A DNA stretch of 64,000 nucleotides from Stenotrophomonas sp. UBA7346 (GCA_002471015.1 DKPB01000066.1:100048-164047); one strand, 5' to 3'. Counted from the stretch's first letter, positions 32,888-42,537 are shown. Notes: generated from the sequence alone by a model not told the origin. Translations and numbers: made by a program.

Positions 32888-35254
32888 GTGGCGAAACAGG
32901 TCCCGGAACGTGGCAAGAACCCCAGCGCTGGCAATGCCGCGCGCAAGCCGCCTGCCGCAGCGGACAACCCCCGTCGCCAGAAGCTCTGGCGTGACCTGGC
33001 GCTGATCGCGATCGCGCCGGCATTGCTGTACCTGCTGGCCAGCCTGTTCACCTACTCGCCGACGGACCCGGGCTGGTCGCAGTCCGGGTCGGTGGTGGCG
33101 CCGGTCCACAACATGGGCGGCCGCGTGGGCGCCTGGATTGCCGACGTGATGCGCCAGTTGTTCGGCTACGTGGCCTATCTGATACCGCTGATGCTGGCAG
33201 CGGTGGCGTGGATCGCCATGTTCGGCCTGAAGAAGAACGAAGAGCGCGGCCAGGATGACCTGGGCCCGGCGTTGCGCCTGGTGGGCATTGTCGGCTTCCT
33301 GATCGGTGCCACCGGCTTCCTCTATCTGCGCCTGCCGCCCGGCGATGTGGCGCGGGCCGGCGGCGGCCTGGGCGTGCTGGTGGGCAAGTCGCTGCAGAGC
33401 GGCTTTGGCCCGGTGGGCAGCAACTTGTTCCTGCTGGTCCTGCTGCTGACCTCGATCACCCTGGCAACCGGCCTGTCCTGGTTCGTGGTGATGGAGAAGA
33501 TTGGCCGTTGGGTGCTGGCACTGGGGCCGATGCTCAACAAGAAGAAAGAGCAGGCCAACGAATGGCAGCAGACCCGCGCCCTGCGTGAGGAGCGCGAGGA
33601 AGTGCGCAAGGTCGACGCCGAGGTGCGGGCCAAGCGCGAGCCGGTGAAGATCGAGCCGCGGCCGGCACCGATCATCGAGAAGAGCGACCGTGCCAAGCGC
33701 GAGACGCAGATCCCGATGTTCCAGGGCGTCAACGGCGATGGCTCGGACATCCCGCCGCTGGCCCTGCTGGACGACCCCAAGCCGCAGGCCAAGGGCTACG
33801 ACGAACAGACGCTGGAAACCCTGTCGCGGCAGATCGAGTTCAAGCTCAAGGATTTCCGCATCGACGCACAGGTGGTGGGCGCCTATCCGGGCCCGGTGAT
33901 CACCCGTTTCGAGATCGAGCCGGCGCCGGGTATCAAGGTCAGCCAGATCAGCTCGCTGGACAAGGACATCGCCCGCGGCCTGTCGGTCAAATCGGTGCGT
34001 GTGGTTGACGTGATTCCGGGCAAGTCGGTGATCGGCCTGGAGATCCCCAACGTCACCCGCGAGATGATCTTCCTGTCCGAGCTGCTGCGCTCCAAGGAAT
34101 ACGACAAGTCGGCCAGTGTATTGACCCTGGCGCTGGGCAAGGACATCGCCGGCCGCCCAACCGTGGCCGATCTGGCGCGCATGCCGCACCTGCTGGTGGC
34201 CGGTACCACCGGTTCGGGCAAGTCGGTGGCGGTCAACGCGATGGTGCTGAGCCTGCTGTACAAGGCCAGCCCGAAAGACCTGCGCATGCTGATGATCGAC
34301 CCCAAGATGCTGGAGCTCAGCGTCTACCAGGGCATCCCGCACCTGCTGGCGCCGGTGGTCACCGACATGAAGGAGGCCGGCAACGGCCTGCGTTGGTGCG
34401 TGGCCGAGATGGAGCGCCGCTACAAGCTGATGAGCGCGGTGGGCGTGCGCAACCTGGCCGGCTTCAACAAGAAGGTGAAGGACGCCATCGATGCCGGCCA
34501 GCCGCTGATGGACCCGTTGTTCAAGCCGAACCCCGAGATGGGCGAGGCACCGCGTCCGCTGGAACCGCTGCCGTTCATCGTCATCTTCATCGACGAATTC
34601 GCCGACATGATGATGATTGTCGGCAAGAAGGTGGAAGAACTGATCGCCCGCCTGGCACAGAAGGCACGTGCGGCCGGCATCCACCTGATCCTTGCCACGC
34701 AGCGCCCGTCGGTGGACGTGATCACCGGCCTGATCAAGGCCAATATCCCGACCCGTATCGCCTTCCAGGTCAGCTCCAAGATCGACTCGCGCACCATCCT
34801 CGACCAGTCCGGCGCCGAAGCGCTGCTGGGCAACGGCGACATGCTGTACCTGCCGCCGGGCACGGCCATGCCGGACCGCGTGCACGGCGCCTTCGTCTCC
34901 GACGAGGAAGTGCACCGCGTGGTCGAGCACCTCAAGGCCAGCGGCCCCACCGATTACATCGAGGGCGTGCTGGACGAAGTGCAGACCATGGGCGATGGCG
35001 TGGTGGTGGGGGCCAACGGCCTGCCGGAAGCCAGCGGCGGTGGCGGGGATGAATCCGACCCGCTGTACGACGAGGCGCTGCGTATCGTCACCGAAACCCG
35101 CCGCGCTTCGATTTCCGGCGTGCAGCGGCGCCTGAAGATCGGCTACAACCGCGCCGCGCGCCTGATCGAAGCGATGGAAGCGGCCGGCGTGGTGACCGCG
35201 CCCGAGCACAACGGCGACCGCACCGTGCTGGCACCCCCGCCGCCCAAGCAATGA
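32888..35254 (+). CDS. ftsK: DNA translocase FtsK
   Basis: FtsK anchors at the division septum, pumps chromosomal DNA and activates XerCD recombination at dif. The 788-residue protein (GTG start at 32888) has four N-terminal membrane helices to about residue 215, a linker, and the motor with Walker A AGTTGSGKSVAVNAM near residue 438 and IVIFIDEFADMMMIVGKKVE. The C-terminal gamma winged helix that contacts XerD and polar DNA motifs is present (RRASISGVQRRLKIGYNRAA). The linker is short compared with the E. coli protein. Confidence 0.97.
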   Translation: MAKQVPERGKNPSAGNAARKPPAAADNPRRQKLWRDLALIAIAPALLYLLASLFTYSPTDPGWSQSGSVVAPVHNMGGRVGAWIADVMRQLFGYVAYLIPLMLAAVAWIAMFGLKKNEERGQDDLGPALRLVGIVGFLIGATGFLYLRLPPGDVARAGGGLGVLVGKSLQSGFGPVGSNLFLLVLLLTSITLATGLSWFVVMEKIGRWVLALGPMLNKKKEQANEWQQTRALREEREEVRKVDAEVRAKREPVKIEPRPAPIIEKSDRAKRETQIPMFQGVNGDGSDIPPLALLDDPKPQAKGYDEQTLETLSRQIEFKLKDFRIDAQVVGAYPGPVITRFEIEPAPGIKVSQISSLDKDIARGLSVKSVRVVDVIPGKSVIGLEIPNVTREMIFLSELLRSKEYDKSASVLTLALGKDIAGRPTVADLARMPHLLVAGTTGSGKSVAVNAMVLSLLYKASPKDLRMLMIDPKMLELSVYQGIPHLLAPVVTDMKEAGNGLRWCVAEMERRYKLMSAVGVRNLAGFNKKVKDAIDAGQPLMDPLFKPNPEMGEAPRPLEPLPFIVIFIDEFADMMMIVGKKVEELIARLAQKARAAGIHLILATQRPSVDVITGLIKANIPTRIAFQVSSKIDSRTILDQSGAEALLGNGDMLYLPPGTAMPDRVHGAFVSDEEVHRVVEHLKASGPTDYIEGVLDEVQTMGDGVVVGANGLPEASGGGGDESDPLYDEALRIVTETRRASISGVQRRLKIGYNRAARLIEAMEAAGVVTAPEHNGDRTVLAPPPPKQ

Positions 35255-35347
35255 ACGGAAGGGCGGCATTCAGCGACTGATTGCCGCCCATTCAGTTTGA
35301 AAGGGGCAGACTCTGCCTCACCAACGACACCACTATCCCAAGCCGCC

Positions 35348-35986
35348 ATGACTGCATTCCTGCGCCACTCCGTTCTTGCTGTTGCCCTGGCTTGTGCCGG
35401 CCTTGCGGCGGATGCCCACGCCGGTGCCCGCGACGACCTGAAATCCTTCACCAACGGCCTGCGCGGCCTGGACGGGCAGTTCTCGCAGCAGGTGGTGGAC
35501 AGCCGCGGCCGCGTCAAGGAGTCCTCCAGCGGCCGCGTGGCGCTGTCGGCGCCGCGTCTGTTCCGCTGGGAATACACGCGTCCGCACCCGCAGCTGATCG
35601 TTGCCGACGGCAGCAAGGTATGGGTGTACGAGCCGGACCTGGAGCAGGCCCGTGTGACCCCGCAGGGCAGCGAGGAGCAGAACAACCCGCTGACCGCGTT
35701 GATCAACCCCGCGCTGCTGGAACAGCAGTACGACATCAGCGAGGAGGCCGCGCCGCGTGACGGCATGCAGTGGCTGTCGCTGACCCCCAAGCGCGACACC
35801 GAAGCCAGCTTCGACTACGCCGCGCTGGGCTTCTCCAACGGCGGCCTGTCGCGGATGGAGCTGGTGGACGCGGTCGGCCAGCGCACCATCATCAGCTTCA
35901 GCGGCTGGCGCAAGAACCCCAGCTTCGCCAACGGCACCTTCCGCTTCGTGCCGGGCAAGGACGTCGACGTCGTGGGCGAGCGCTGA
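35348..35986 (+). CDS. lolA: Outer-membrane lipoprotein carrier protein LolA
   Basis: LolA shuttles lipoproteins across the periplasm to LolB. The start at 35348 (MTAFLRHSVLAVALACAGLA) gives a signal peptide ending near DAHA and 212 residues. Signatures are GLRGLDGQFSQQVVDSRG, PRLFRWEYTRPHPQLIVADG and KVWVYEPDLEQARV. The order ftsK-lolA-rarA is conserved with E. coli. Confidence 0.95.
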   Translation: MTAFLRHSVLAVALACAGLAADAHAGARDDLKSFTNGLRGLDGQFSQQVVDSRGRVKESSSGRVALSAPRLFRWEYTRPHPQLIVADGSKVWVYEPDLEQARVTPQGSEEQNNPLTALINPALLEQQYDISEEAAPRDGMQWLSLTPKRDTEASFDYAALGFSNGGLSRMELVDAVGQRTIISFSGWRKNPSFANGTFRFVPGKDVDVVGER

Positions 35987-36039
35987 ACCCCGGCGCACGC
36001 CGCGCAGGGCAGGGCTGGCCACGCTGTTAGAATGCAGGC

Positions 36040-37404
36040 GTGGCCAGATCCCGAAATATCTTTCTTGATGATGCACCCGCCGACCTGCTGAGCGCGGACC
36101 GCGACAGCATGCGCCCGCTCGCCGAACGCATGCGCCCGCGCACGCTGGACGAGATGGTCGGGCAGAAGCGGTTGCTAGCCCCCAACACCGCATTGCGGCG
36201 TGCGGTTGAATCCGGGCGCGTGCATTCGATGATCCTGTGGGGCCCGCCGGGCTGTGGCAAGACCACGCTGGCCCTGTTGCTGGCCCAGTATGCCGATGCA
36301 GAATTCCGCGCCATCTCGGCCGTGCTGTCCGGCCTGCCCGACGTGCGCCAGGTGCTGGCCGAGGCCGCCCAGCGCTTTGCCGAAGGGCGGCGCACAGTGC
36401 TGTTCGTCGACGAGGTGCACCGTTTCAACAAGGCCCAGCAGGATGCCTTCCTGCCGCATATCGAACGCGGCACGATCATCTTTGTTGGCGCTACCACCGA
36501 GAACCCATCCTTCGAGTTGAACTCGGCGCTGCTGTCACGCTGCCGCGTGCATGTGCTGGAGTCGGTATCGCCGGAGGACGTGGTTGAAGCATTGCAGCGG
36601 GCCTTGAACGACACCGAGCGCGGGCTGGGCGAGCAGGAAATCACGGTCTCGGCCGAGTCGCTGCTGGAGATCGCCCGCGCCGCCGACGGCGACGTCCGCC
36701 GCGCCTTGACCCTGCTGGAAATCGCCGCCGAGCTGGCTGCGGGCGAGGGCGGCGAAATCACCCCGGAAACCCTGCTGCAGGTACTGGCCGACCGCACCCG
36801 CCGCTTCGACAAGAACGGCGAGCAGTTCTACGACCAGATCTCGGCGCTGCACAAATCGGTGCGCAGCTCCAACCCGGACGGCGCCATCTACTGGCTGGCG
36901 CGCATGCTCGATGGTGGCTGTGATCCGTCCTACCTGCTGCGCCGGTTGACCATCATGGCGGTGGAGGACGTGGGCCTGGCCGATCCGCGGGCGCTGGAAA
37001 TGGCGATCAATGTCTGGAACGCCTACGACCGCATCGGCGCGCCAGAGGGCGACATCGCCCTGTCCAACCTGGTCGTCTATCTGGCCAGTACCGCCAAATC
37101 CAACGCGGCCTATATGTCGCTGCATGCAGCCCGCGCCGACATCGCCAAGTACGGCACCCAGCCGGTGCCGATGCACCTGCGCAACGCGCCCACGCGTTTG
37201 ATGAAGACCCTGGGTTACGGCCAGGGCTACCAGTACGACCACGATGTCGAAGGCGGTATCGCGCTGGACCAGACGGCGTTCCCGGACGACATGGGCGAGC
37301 AGGTCTATTACCAGCCGGTCGAGCGTGGGCTGGAGATCAAGCTCAAGGAAAAGCTCGATCGCCTGCGCATTGCCCGCGAACAGGCCCGCGCGCAACGCAA
37401 ATGA
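36040..37404 (+). CDS. rarA: Replication-associated recombination protein RarA (MgsA)
   Basis: RarA is an AAA+ clamp-loader-like ATPase acting at stalled replication forks. The 454-residue protein starts at GTG 36040 (ARSRNIFLDDAP). It has Walker A GPPGCGKTTLAL near residue 68, Walker B TVLFVDEVHRFNKAQQDAFL, GATTENPSFELNSALLSRC and the C-terminal tetramerisation region (YGQGYQYDHDVEGG). It follows lolA by 53 bases. Confidence 0.96.
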   Translation: MARSRNIFLDDAPADLLSADRDSMRPLAERMRPRTLDEMVGQKRLLAPNTALRRAVESGRVHSMILWGPPGCGKTTLALLLAQYADAEFRAISAVLSGLPDVRQVLAEAAQRFAEGRRTVLFVDEVHRFNKAQQDAFLPHIERGTIIFVGATTENPSFELNSALLSRCRVHVLESVSPEDVVEALQRALNDTERGLGEQEITVSAESLLEIARAADGDVRRALTLLEIAAELAAGEGGEITPETLLQVLADRTRRFDKNGEQFYDQISALHKSVRSSNPDGAIYWLARMLDGGCDPSYLLRRLTIMAVEDVGLADPRALEMAINVWNAYDRIGAPEGDIALSNLVVYLASTAKSNAAYMSLHAARADIAKYGTQPVPMHLRNAPTRLMKTLGYGQGYQYDHDVEGGIALDQTAFPDDMGEQVYYQPVERGLEIKLKEKLDRLRIAREQARAQRK

Positions 37405-37440
37405 TCACCGTCGCCAACCCTGCGCCAGGAGTCTGAACCC

Positions 37441-37827
37441 ATGTGGCAAACCTTTCTGGCCATCGGCGCAGGCGCGGCACTGGGAGCGTGGCTGCGCTAT
37501 GGGCTGAGCCTGTGGCTGAACCCGCTGCACAACACCGTGCCCTTGGGCACGCTGACCGCCAATCTGCTCGGTGGCTACGTGATCGGCCTGGCGCTGGCGT
37601 TCTTCGCCACCCGGCCGGAGCTTTCGCCGCAATGGCGACTGTTCGTGGTCACCGGCCTGCTCGGCGGCTTGACCACATTCTCGACCTTCTCGGCCGAGGT
37701 GGTTTACCTGCTGCAGCGCCAGCAACTGGGCTGGGGCCTGCTTACCATCGGCCTGCACCTGGGCGGTTCGCTGTCGATGACGGCGCTGGGCTGGTGGACC
37801 TGGCGCAGCCTGCGTTTGCTGACTTGA
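37441..37827 (+). CDS. crcB: Fluoride exporter CrcB/Fluc
   Basis: A 128-residue inner-membrane fluoride channel with four hydrophobic helices. Signatures are GAGAALGAWLRYGLSLW, PLGTLTANLLGGYVIGLAL (with the pore Asn) and GLLGGLTTFSTFSAEV (the TTFSTFS sodium and fluoride site). I saw no clear fluoride riboswitch in the 36 bases between rarA and crcB. Confidence 0.94.
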   Translation: MWQTFLAIGAGAALGAWLRYGLSLWLNPLHNTVPLGTLTANLLGGYVIGLALAFFATRPELSPQWRLFVVTGLLGGLTTFSTFSAEVVYLLQRQQLGWGLLTIGLHLGGSLSMTALGWWTWRSLRLLT

Positions 37828-37916
37828 GCGCGCTTTCAAAGCATGGGGCGATGCCGCATCATGCGCGCACCACGATTTGAGTACGTCGGACACATGCAGC
37901 AACTGCGGGCACAAGG

Positions 37917-38951
37917 ATGAACAGGCCAGCGTCGGACGGCGCAGCCCATTTCCAGCCAGAAAAAAGCACTGCCAAGGCCATACTCGGCGCCGATGTAGGT
38001 GGCACCTATGCCCGTCTGGGCTGGGCCTTGCTGCAGCCCGGTGGCGACCTGCAGGTGCAGGGGTTCCGCAAATACGCCTGTGCCGAGCATCCCAGCCTCG
38101 CCGCCATTCTGCGTGACTACGCCGATTGGCTGGCCAGCAACACCGGTGCACCGGCCATCAGCCATGCGGTGGTGGCCATTGCCGGTGTGCTTGACGGCGA
38201 CACGCTGCTCAATACCAATCTGGCCTGGCCGGTATCACTGGCAGCCACACGCGCCGAATCCGGCATTGCCTCGCTGGAGCTGATCAACGATTTCGTCGCC
38301 GTGGCCCAAGCCATGCCGCACGCCGATGCCGAGGCCCTGCATCTGATCTGCGGCGAACCGGCCCACGGCCAGCGCGGCCCAGCCCTGGTGCTGGGCCCCG
38401 GCACCGGCCTGGGCGTTGCGCTGTACCTGCCGGGCGGCAATCCGCCGGTACTGGCCAGCGAGGCTGGACACGCTGCATTGGCGGCCACCACCTCGTTGGA
38501 GCAGGACGTGCTGCGCCTGCTGGCGCGCCGCTATCCGCACGTGGACAACGAACGCGTGCTGTCCGGGCCTGGCCTGATGAATCTTTACAGCTGTCTGTGC
38601 GAACTGCAGGGCAGCGAGCCCCATTGGCAAACCCCTGCGGCACTGGTCGAAGCGGCAAACGCACAGCGCGACGCCATCGCGGTGCAGAGCGTAGAGGTGT
38701 TCTGCGCCTGGCTGGGCAGCTTGGCGGGCGACCTGGCCCTCACCTTTGGTGCGCGCTCGGTCTATCTCACCGGCGGCATCACCGGCCACCTGGCCGGGCC
38801 ATTGCACGCAGGCAGCTTCCAACAACGGTTCCTGGCCAAGGGCGCGTTGAGCGCCGCCTTGCGGCAGGTGCCGGTGTGGCGCGTGGAGCACGGTGAACTG
38901 GGCGTGCTGGGCGCGCTGGCCTGGCACCTCGATAATCTGCCCACCCCCTGA
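37917..38951 (+). CDS. glk: Glucokinase
   Basis: A 344-residue glucokinase of the E. coli Glk type that phosphorylates glucose with ATP. Signatures are ILGADVGGTYARLG (phosphate 1 motif), SLELINDFVAVAQAMPHADA, GPGTGLGVALYLPGG and SEAGHAALAATTSLEQDVL. It has a short N-terminal extension of about 20 residues before the core. The ribosome site is a modest AAGG. Confidence 0.93.
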   Translation: MNRPASDGAAHFQPEKSTAKAILGADVGGTYARLGWALLQPGGDLQVQGFRKYACAEHPSLAAILRDYADWLASNTGAPAISHAVVAIAGVLDGDTLLNTNLAWPVSLAATRAESGIASLELINDFVAVAQAMPHADAEALHLICGEPAHGQRGPALVLGPGTGLGVALYLPGGNPPVLASEAGHAALAATTSLEQDVLRLLARRYPHVDNERVLSGPGLMNLYSCLCELQGSEPHWQTPAALVEAANAQRDAIAVQSVEVFCAWLGSLAGDLALTFGARSVYLTGGITGHLAGPLHAGSFQQRFLAKGALSAALRQVPVWRVEHGELGVLGALAWHLDNLPTP

Positions 38952-38976
38952 TTCTGATCGCGGAGAAACCCCTGAC

Positions 38977-39984
38977 ATGAGCACCCGCAGACAATTCCTG
39001 CAGTCATCGGCAATGTTGGGGGTGCTCGGCAGTGCGGCCCCGTCGCTGCTGGCCTCGCCGGCCAGCGCCAGCGGCGCGCGCGTGGTCTCCACCTGGGATT
39101 TTGGCGTAGGCGCCAACCAGGCCGCCTGGAAGGTGCTGGCTGCCGGTGGTTCGGCGTTGGATGCGGTGGAGGCCGGCGCACGCTGGGCCGAGAGCGAGCT
39201 GTGCAATCCCACCGTCGGCCATTGCGGCAACCCTGACCGCGACGGCGTGCTCAGCCTGGATGCCAGCATCATGGCCGGTGACGGCCTCTGCGGCTCGGTG
39301 GCGGCCATCGTCGACATCCTGCACCCGATCTCGGTGGCCCGTGCGGTGATGGAAAAAACCCCGCATGTGATGCTGGTAGGGGAGGGCGCCCAGCAATTTG
39401 CCGTGCAGCAGGGGCATGAACGCCGCAACCTGTTGACGCCGGAAGCAGAGCAAGCCTGGCGCGAGTGGTTGAAGACCGAGCACTACGCGCCGCAGATCAA
39501 TGCCGAGCGCCGCGGTATTCCCGGCGACAAGGACAACCACGACACGCTGGGCATGATTGCCATCGACGCCAAGGGCGAGATGGCCGGTGCCTGCACCACC
39601 AGTGGCATGGCCTTCAAGATGCATGGGCGGGTCGGCGACAGCCCGATCATCGGCGCCGGCCTGTACGTGGACAACGAAGTCGGTGCGGCCACCGCCTCGG
39701 GCATGGGCGAAGAGATGATCCGCAATGCGGCGTCCTTCCTGGTGGTGGAATTAATGCGGCAGGGACGCTCGCCAGCCGAAGCCTGCCGTGAGGCCATCAG
39801 CCGCGTGGTACGCAAGCGCCCGGAGGCCAGCCGCACGTTGCAGGTCTGCTTCCTGGCGATGAACCGCGCCGGCGAAGTGGGCGCGTATGCGCTGCACCGA
39901 GGCTTTGTCTACGCTGTCTGCGACACGGACAGGCAGGATGCATTGCTGGATTCGGCCTCGGTGTATACGAGCGAGCAGAAATGA
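38977..39984 (+). CDS. N4-(beta-N-acetylglucosaminyl)-L-asparaginase (glycosylasparaginase), Tat-exported
   Basis: An Ntn-hydrolase that splits GlcNAc from asparagine. The start at 38977 (MSTRRQFLQSSAMLGVLGS) reveals a twin-arginine signal (TRRQFLQ), so export is by the Tat pathway; 335 residues in total. The autocleavage site is present in DNHDTLGMIAID (Asp-Thr), with the new N-terminal Thr as nucleophile. GNPDRDGVLSLDASIMAGD and GDSPIIGAGLYVDNEVGAA are further signatures. It overlaps cutC by four bases and follows glk. Confidence 0.93.
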   Translation: MSTRRQFLQSSAMLGVLGSAAPSLLASPASASGARVVSTWDFGVGANQAAWKVLAAGGSALDAVEAGARWAESELCNPTVGHCGNPDRDGVLSLDASIMAGDGLCGSVAAIVDILHPISVARAVMEKTPHVMLVGEGAQQFAVQQGHERRNLLTPEAEQAWREWLKTEHYAPQINAERRGIPGDKDNHDTLGMIAIDAKGEMAGACTTSGMAFKMHGRVGDSPIIGAGLYVDNEVGAATASGMGEEMIRNAASFLVVELMRQGRSPAEACREAISRVVRKRPEASRTLQVCFLAMNRAGEVGAYALHRGFVYAVCDTDRQDALLDSASVYTSEQK

Positions 39985-40715
39985 GCACGCGTTACCTGCT
40001 GGAGATCGCCAGCAATTCGGCCATGTCCGCGGTTGCCGCACAGCAGGGCGGTGCCGACCGCATCGAACTGTTCGAGAACCTTGAGCAGGGCGGTACCACG
40101 CCGTCGGCCGGCACCATCGCGGTCGCCCGCGATGCGCTGCGCATTCCGCTGTATGTGTTGATCCGGCCACGGCCGGGCGATTTCCATTATGGGCCGATGG
40201 AAGCCGACATCATGCTGCGTGACATCGCGCAATGCCGGCAACTGGGCTGCGACGGGGTGGTGATTGGTGCCCTGACCCAGGACGGTGAGATCGATGTGGC
40301 CCTGTGCCGCGAACTGGTTGCGGCGGCCGGGCCATTGGGCATCACTTTCCATCGCGCCTTCGATGCCGCCCGTGACCTGGCATCGGCGCTGGAGCAGGTG
40401 ATCGGCCTGGGCTGCGAGCGGGTACTCAGTTCCGGTGGCCATGCCGATGCCCATGCCGGCAGAGAGGTGCTGGCCGCGCTGGTGCAGCAGGGCAAGGACC
40501 GCATCGCGGTGATGGCCGGTGCCGGCTTGAACGCGCACAACATTCACCAGGTTGCGCTTGCCAGTGGTTGCCGCGAACTGCACGCATCGGCAAAGCAGGT
40601 GCAGCACTCACGCATGCGGCACCACAATCCGGCTCTGCTTGGGCTGGAAAGCGATTGGCTGCAATCTGACGCTGGTCAGGTAGCCGCGTTGCGCGCTGCA
40701 TTGGTAGCTTCCTGA
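39981..40715 (+). CDS. cutC: CutC family protein (copper homeostasis / PF03932)
   Basis: A 244-residue TIM-barrel protein. Signatures are LEIASNSAMSAVAAQQGGAD, RIELFENLEQGGTTPSAGTI, VLIRPRPGDFHYGPMEADIM, LGITFHRAFDAARDL and RVLSSGGHADAHAG. The name comes from E. coli, where its role in copper tolerance is debated. Coupling to glycosylasparaginase by an ATGA overlap hints at a role in glycan catabolism, which is inference. Confidence 0.93.
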   Translation: MSTRYLLEIASNSAMSAVAAQQGGADRIELFENLEQGGTTPSAGTIAVARDALRIPLYVLIRPRPGDFHYGPMEADIMLRDIAQCRQLGCDGVVIGALTQDGEIDVALCRELVAAAGPLGITFHRAFDAARDLASALEQVIGLGCERVLSSGGHADAHAGREVLAALVQQGKDRIAVMAGAGLNAHNIHQVALASGCRELHASAKQVQHSRMRHHNPALLGLESDWLQSDAGQVAALRAALVAS

Positions 40716-40759
40716 CTGCGAAAGCGGCGCAGACCTCAGGCGCCCCAGGGCATTGGTGA

Positions 40760-41068
40760 TCACAGCGTTGCCGGCACCGATTCGCACTTCAAGGAACAGT
40801 GTGCTGCGCTCGTGAGCGTGAGAGCACCATCCCTGCCCTGGATGGCGATGGTAGAGATCTGGCTGGCAATGCTCTCGACTATGGCGATGCGATTGCCACG
40901 GATCAACACGCCGTAAGCATCCGCATTGAGCGAGTACACCCTCCGCTCGCCAGACCTTGAAAGTACCGACAACAAGTGTGTCCACGCGTCAATTCGGGCG
41001 CGAAACTGCACGAAAAAAGCGCTGATGCCTGCGCCCTGGTCGCACAGATTGATGAGCGCTGCCACCAC
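40760..41068 (-). CDS. Possible small protein of unknown function upstream of the fimbrial operon
   Basis: In the 445-base gap between cutC and the pilin gene the minus strand has an open frame of about 102 codons from a GTG at 41068, ending in CESVPATL. The codon use looks coding, and the product (RIDAWTHLLSVLSRSGERRV, IRGNRIAIVESIASQISTIA) is not low-complexity. I do not recognise it. It could be a regulator or a decayed gene. The promoter of the pilin gene probably lies in its 5' part, which argues for caution. Confidence 0.3.
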   Translation of the reverse strand: MVAALINLCDQGAGISAFFVQFRARIDAWTHLLSVLSRSGERRVYSLNADAYGVLIRGNRIAIVESIASQISTIAIQGRDGALTLTSAAHCSLKCESVPATL

Positions 41069-41160
41069 TGCCTGACTTCTTTGGGACTTGTCTGATGTAC
41101 CTGAATTCAAGGGGTACGGACAATGCCGCCTCCCAAAGCTGAGTCCAGGAGTACAACGAA

Positions 41161-41709
41161 ATGAAGCGTGAATTGAGCAGCGTGCTGGTATCTCTGGTTG
41201 CCGTGCTGGCAGCCTCTGCGGCAGCCAATGCAACCAACACCATCACGTTCAACGGCGAAGTGACCGACCAGACCTGTTCTGCCGTCGTCAACGGCGGCGC
41301 CGACCCGACCGTGATCCTGAAAAGCGTGCCGCTCTCCGACCTGGACGGTGCCGTTGGCAACACCGCAGGCGAGGGCACCTTCACCCTGACCCTGACCGGC
41401 TGCGCCGCGTCGGGCACCGATGAGGCGTTCACCACGTTGTTCCAGGCGACCAACCCCACCGCCACCGGCAATCTGACCAATACCGCCAATGCCGGTGCCG
41501 AAGGCGTGGCCCTGCAGTTGCTGGACGCACCTGGCGGTACGCCGGTGAACCTGGCCGGCGGTGCAGCGGTGGCGGCAGGTGAGATCGTGCTCACGGCGGG
41601 CGAAACCACCGCCACCCACGACTACGCCGTGCGCTATATCGCCGAGAGCGCGACCGTCACCCCCGGCCCGGTACTGGGCTCGGTGACCTACACCGTCCGC
41701 TACGAGTAA
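41161..41709 (+). CDS. Type 1 fimbrial major pilin subunit
   Basis: A 182-residue pilin. The signal peptide (MKRELSSVLVSLVAVLAASA) ends near ANA. The mature start TNTITFNGEVTDQTCSAVVN is the classic pilin beginning with the first Cys, and the second Cys is in LTLTGCAASGTDEAF. It ends GSVTYTVRYE, with the penultimate tyrosine typical of chaperone-usher subunits. It is the first gene of the fimbrial operon; SMF-1 of S. maltophilia is a known relative type. Confidence 0.92.
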   Translation: MKRELSSVLVSLVAVLAASAAANATNTITFNGEVTDQTCSAVVNGGADPTVILKSVPLSDLDGAVGNTAGEGTFTLTLTGCAASGTDEAFTTLFQATNPTATGNLTNTANAGAEGVALQLLDAPGGTPVNLAGGAAVAAGEIVLTAGETTATHDYAVRYIAESATVTPGPVLGSVTYTVRYE

Positions 41710-41719
41710 TCGAACGCCC

Positions 41720-41744
41720 GGGGGCGGCCGCACCGGCCGCCCCC
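41720..41744 (+). terminator. Hairpin between pilin and chaperone genes (partial terminator)
   Basis: GGGGGCGGCCG and CGGCCGCCCCC form a perfect 11-base-pair stem around CAC just after the pilin stop, without a T-tract. It probably stabilises the pilin message 3' end or attenuates transcription so that pilin exceeds usher. Confidence 0.6.
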
Positions 41745-41784
41745 ACACATGCAGGCAACGCCCCCAGCCATTGGAGAAACGCCC

Positions 41785-42537
41785 ATGTCCGGACTTCGAT
41801 CCCACTGCAATGTGTACTGCGCCGCCATGGCGGGTGTGCTTGCATTGTTCAATATCGCGGAAGCTGCGGCGAGTGTTGTCGTTTCAGGTACCCGTGTCAT
41901 CTACCCCGGCAATGCGCAGCACGTCACCGTGCAGCTCACCAACCAGGATGCGTTTCCCAATGCCGTACAGGCCTGGGTGGACGTCGCAGACCCCGAATCG
42001 ACCCCGGCCGATGCCGATGCTCCCTTTGTCGTCACGCCTGCCGTGTCGCGCGTGGCTCCCGGCGCCGGCCAACAGATCCGGGTGATGTTCGCCGGCAAGG
42101 ACCTGCCGCAGGACCGCGAATCGCTGTTCCATCTCAACGTCCTGCAGATTCCGCCGATGAACACCGCACATGCCGATCAGAACAAGGTGATGGTGTTGAT
42201 GCGCAACCGCCTGAAGATGTTCTACCGGCCAACAGGTATTGCCGGCACACCTGCGCGGATATCCGAGCAGTTGCGCTTCAGCGTCCAGCAACACAGCAAC
42301 GGCTGGCATGTGCAGGTTGACAACCCCAGCGGTTACCACGCTTCATTCGCGGGCGCCACGCTGCACGTAGCCGGTTCGCAGTGGAAGCTGAGTCCGGCAA
42401 TGGTGCCCCCGATGGGCTCGGCGCAATGGCTGCCGCAGGCGCCCTCCGCATTGCCCGCGGGTACTGCGGAGGTAAGCGCACACCTGATCAACGACTATGG
42501 CGCCAGGATTGCCATCCGTCATGCTGCGGCCCGCTAG
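41785..42537 (+). CDS. Periplasmic fimbrial chaperone (first)
   Basis: A 250-residue PapD-like chaperone that donates a strand to pilin subunits. ATG at 41785 has GGAG upstream and is preferred to 41749. After the signal peptide come VVVSGTRVIYPGNAQHVTVQ, LTNQDAFPNAVQAWVD, the subunit-binding QDRESLFHLNVLQIPP and NRLKMFYRP. It overlaps the usher gene. Confidence 0.93.
   Translation: MSGLRSHCNVYCAAMAGVLALFNIAEAAASVVVSGTRVIYPGNAQHVTVQLTNQDAFPNAVQAWVDVADPESTPADADAPFVVTPAVSRVAPGAGQQIRVMFAGKDLPQDRESLFHLNVLQIPPMNTAHADQNKVMVLMRNRLKMFYRPTGIAGTPARISEQLRFSVQQHSNGWHVQVDNPSGYHASFAGATLHVAGSQWKLSPAMVPPMGSAQWLPQAPSALPAGTAEVSAHLINDYGARIAIRHAAAR

Noticed and set aside
32882..35269. 795-codon open frame on the minus strand
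   Set aside because: Antisense shadow of ftsK, His/Gln/Arg-rich as usual for such frames.
37405..37440. Fluoride riboswitch before crcB
   Set aside because: Only 36 bases separate rarA and crcB and no pseudoknot-like motif is seen.
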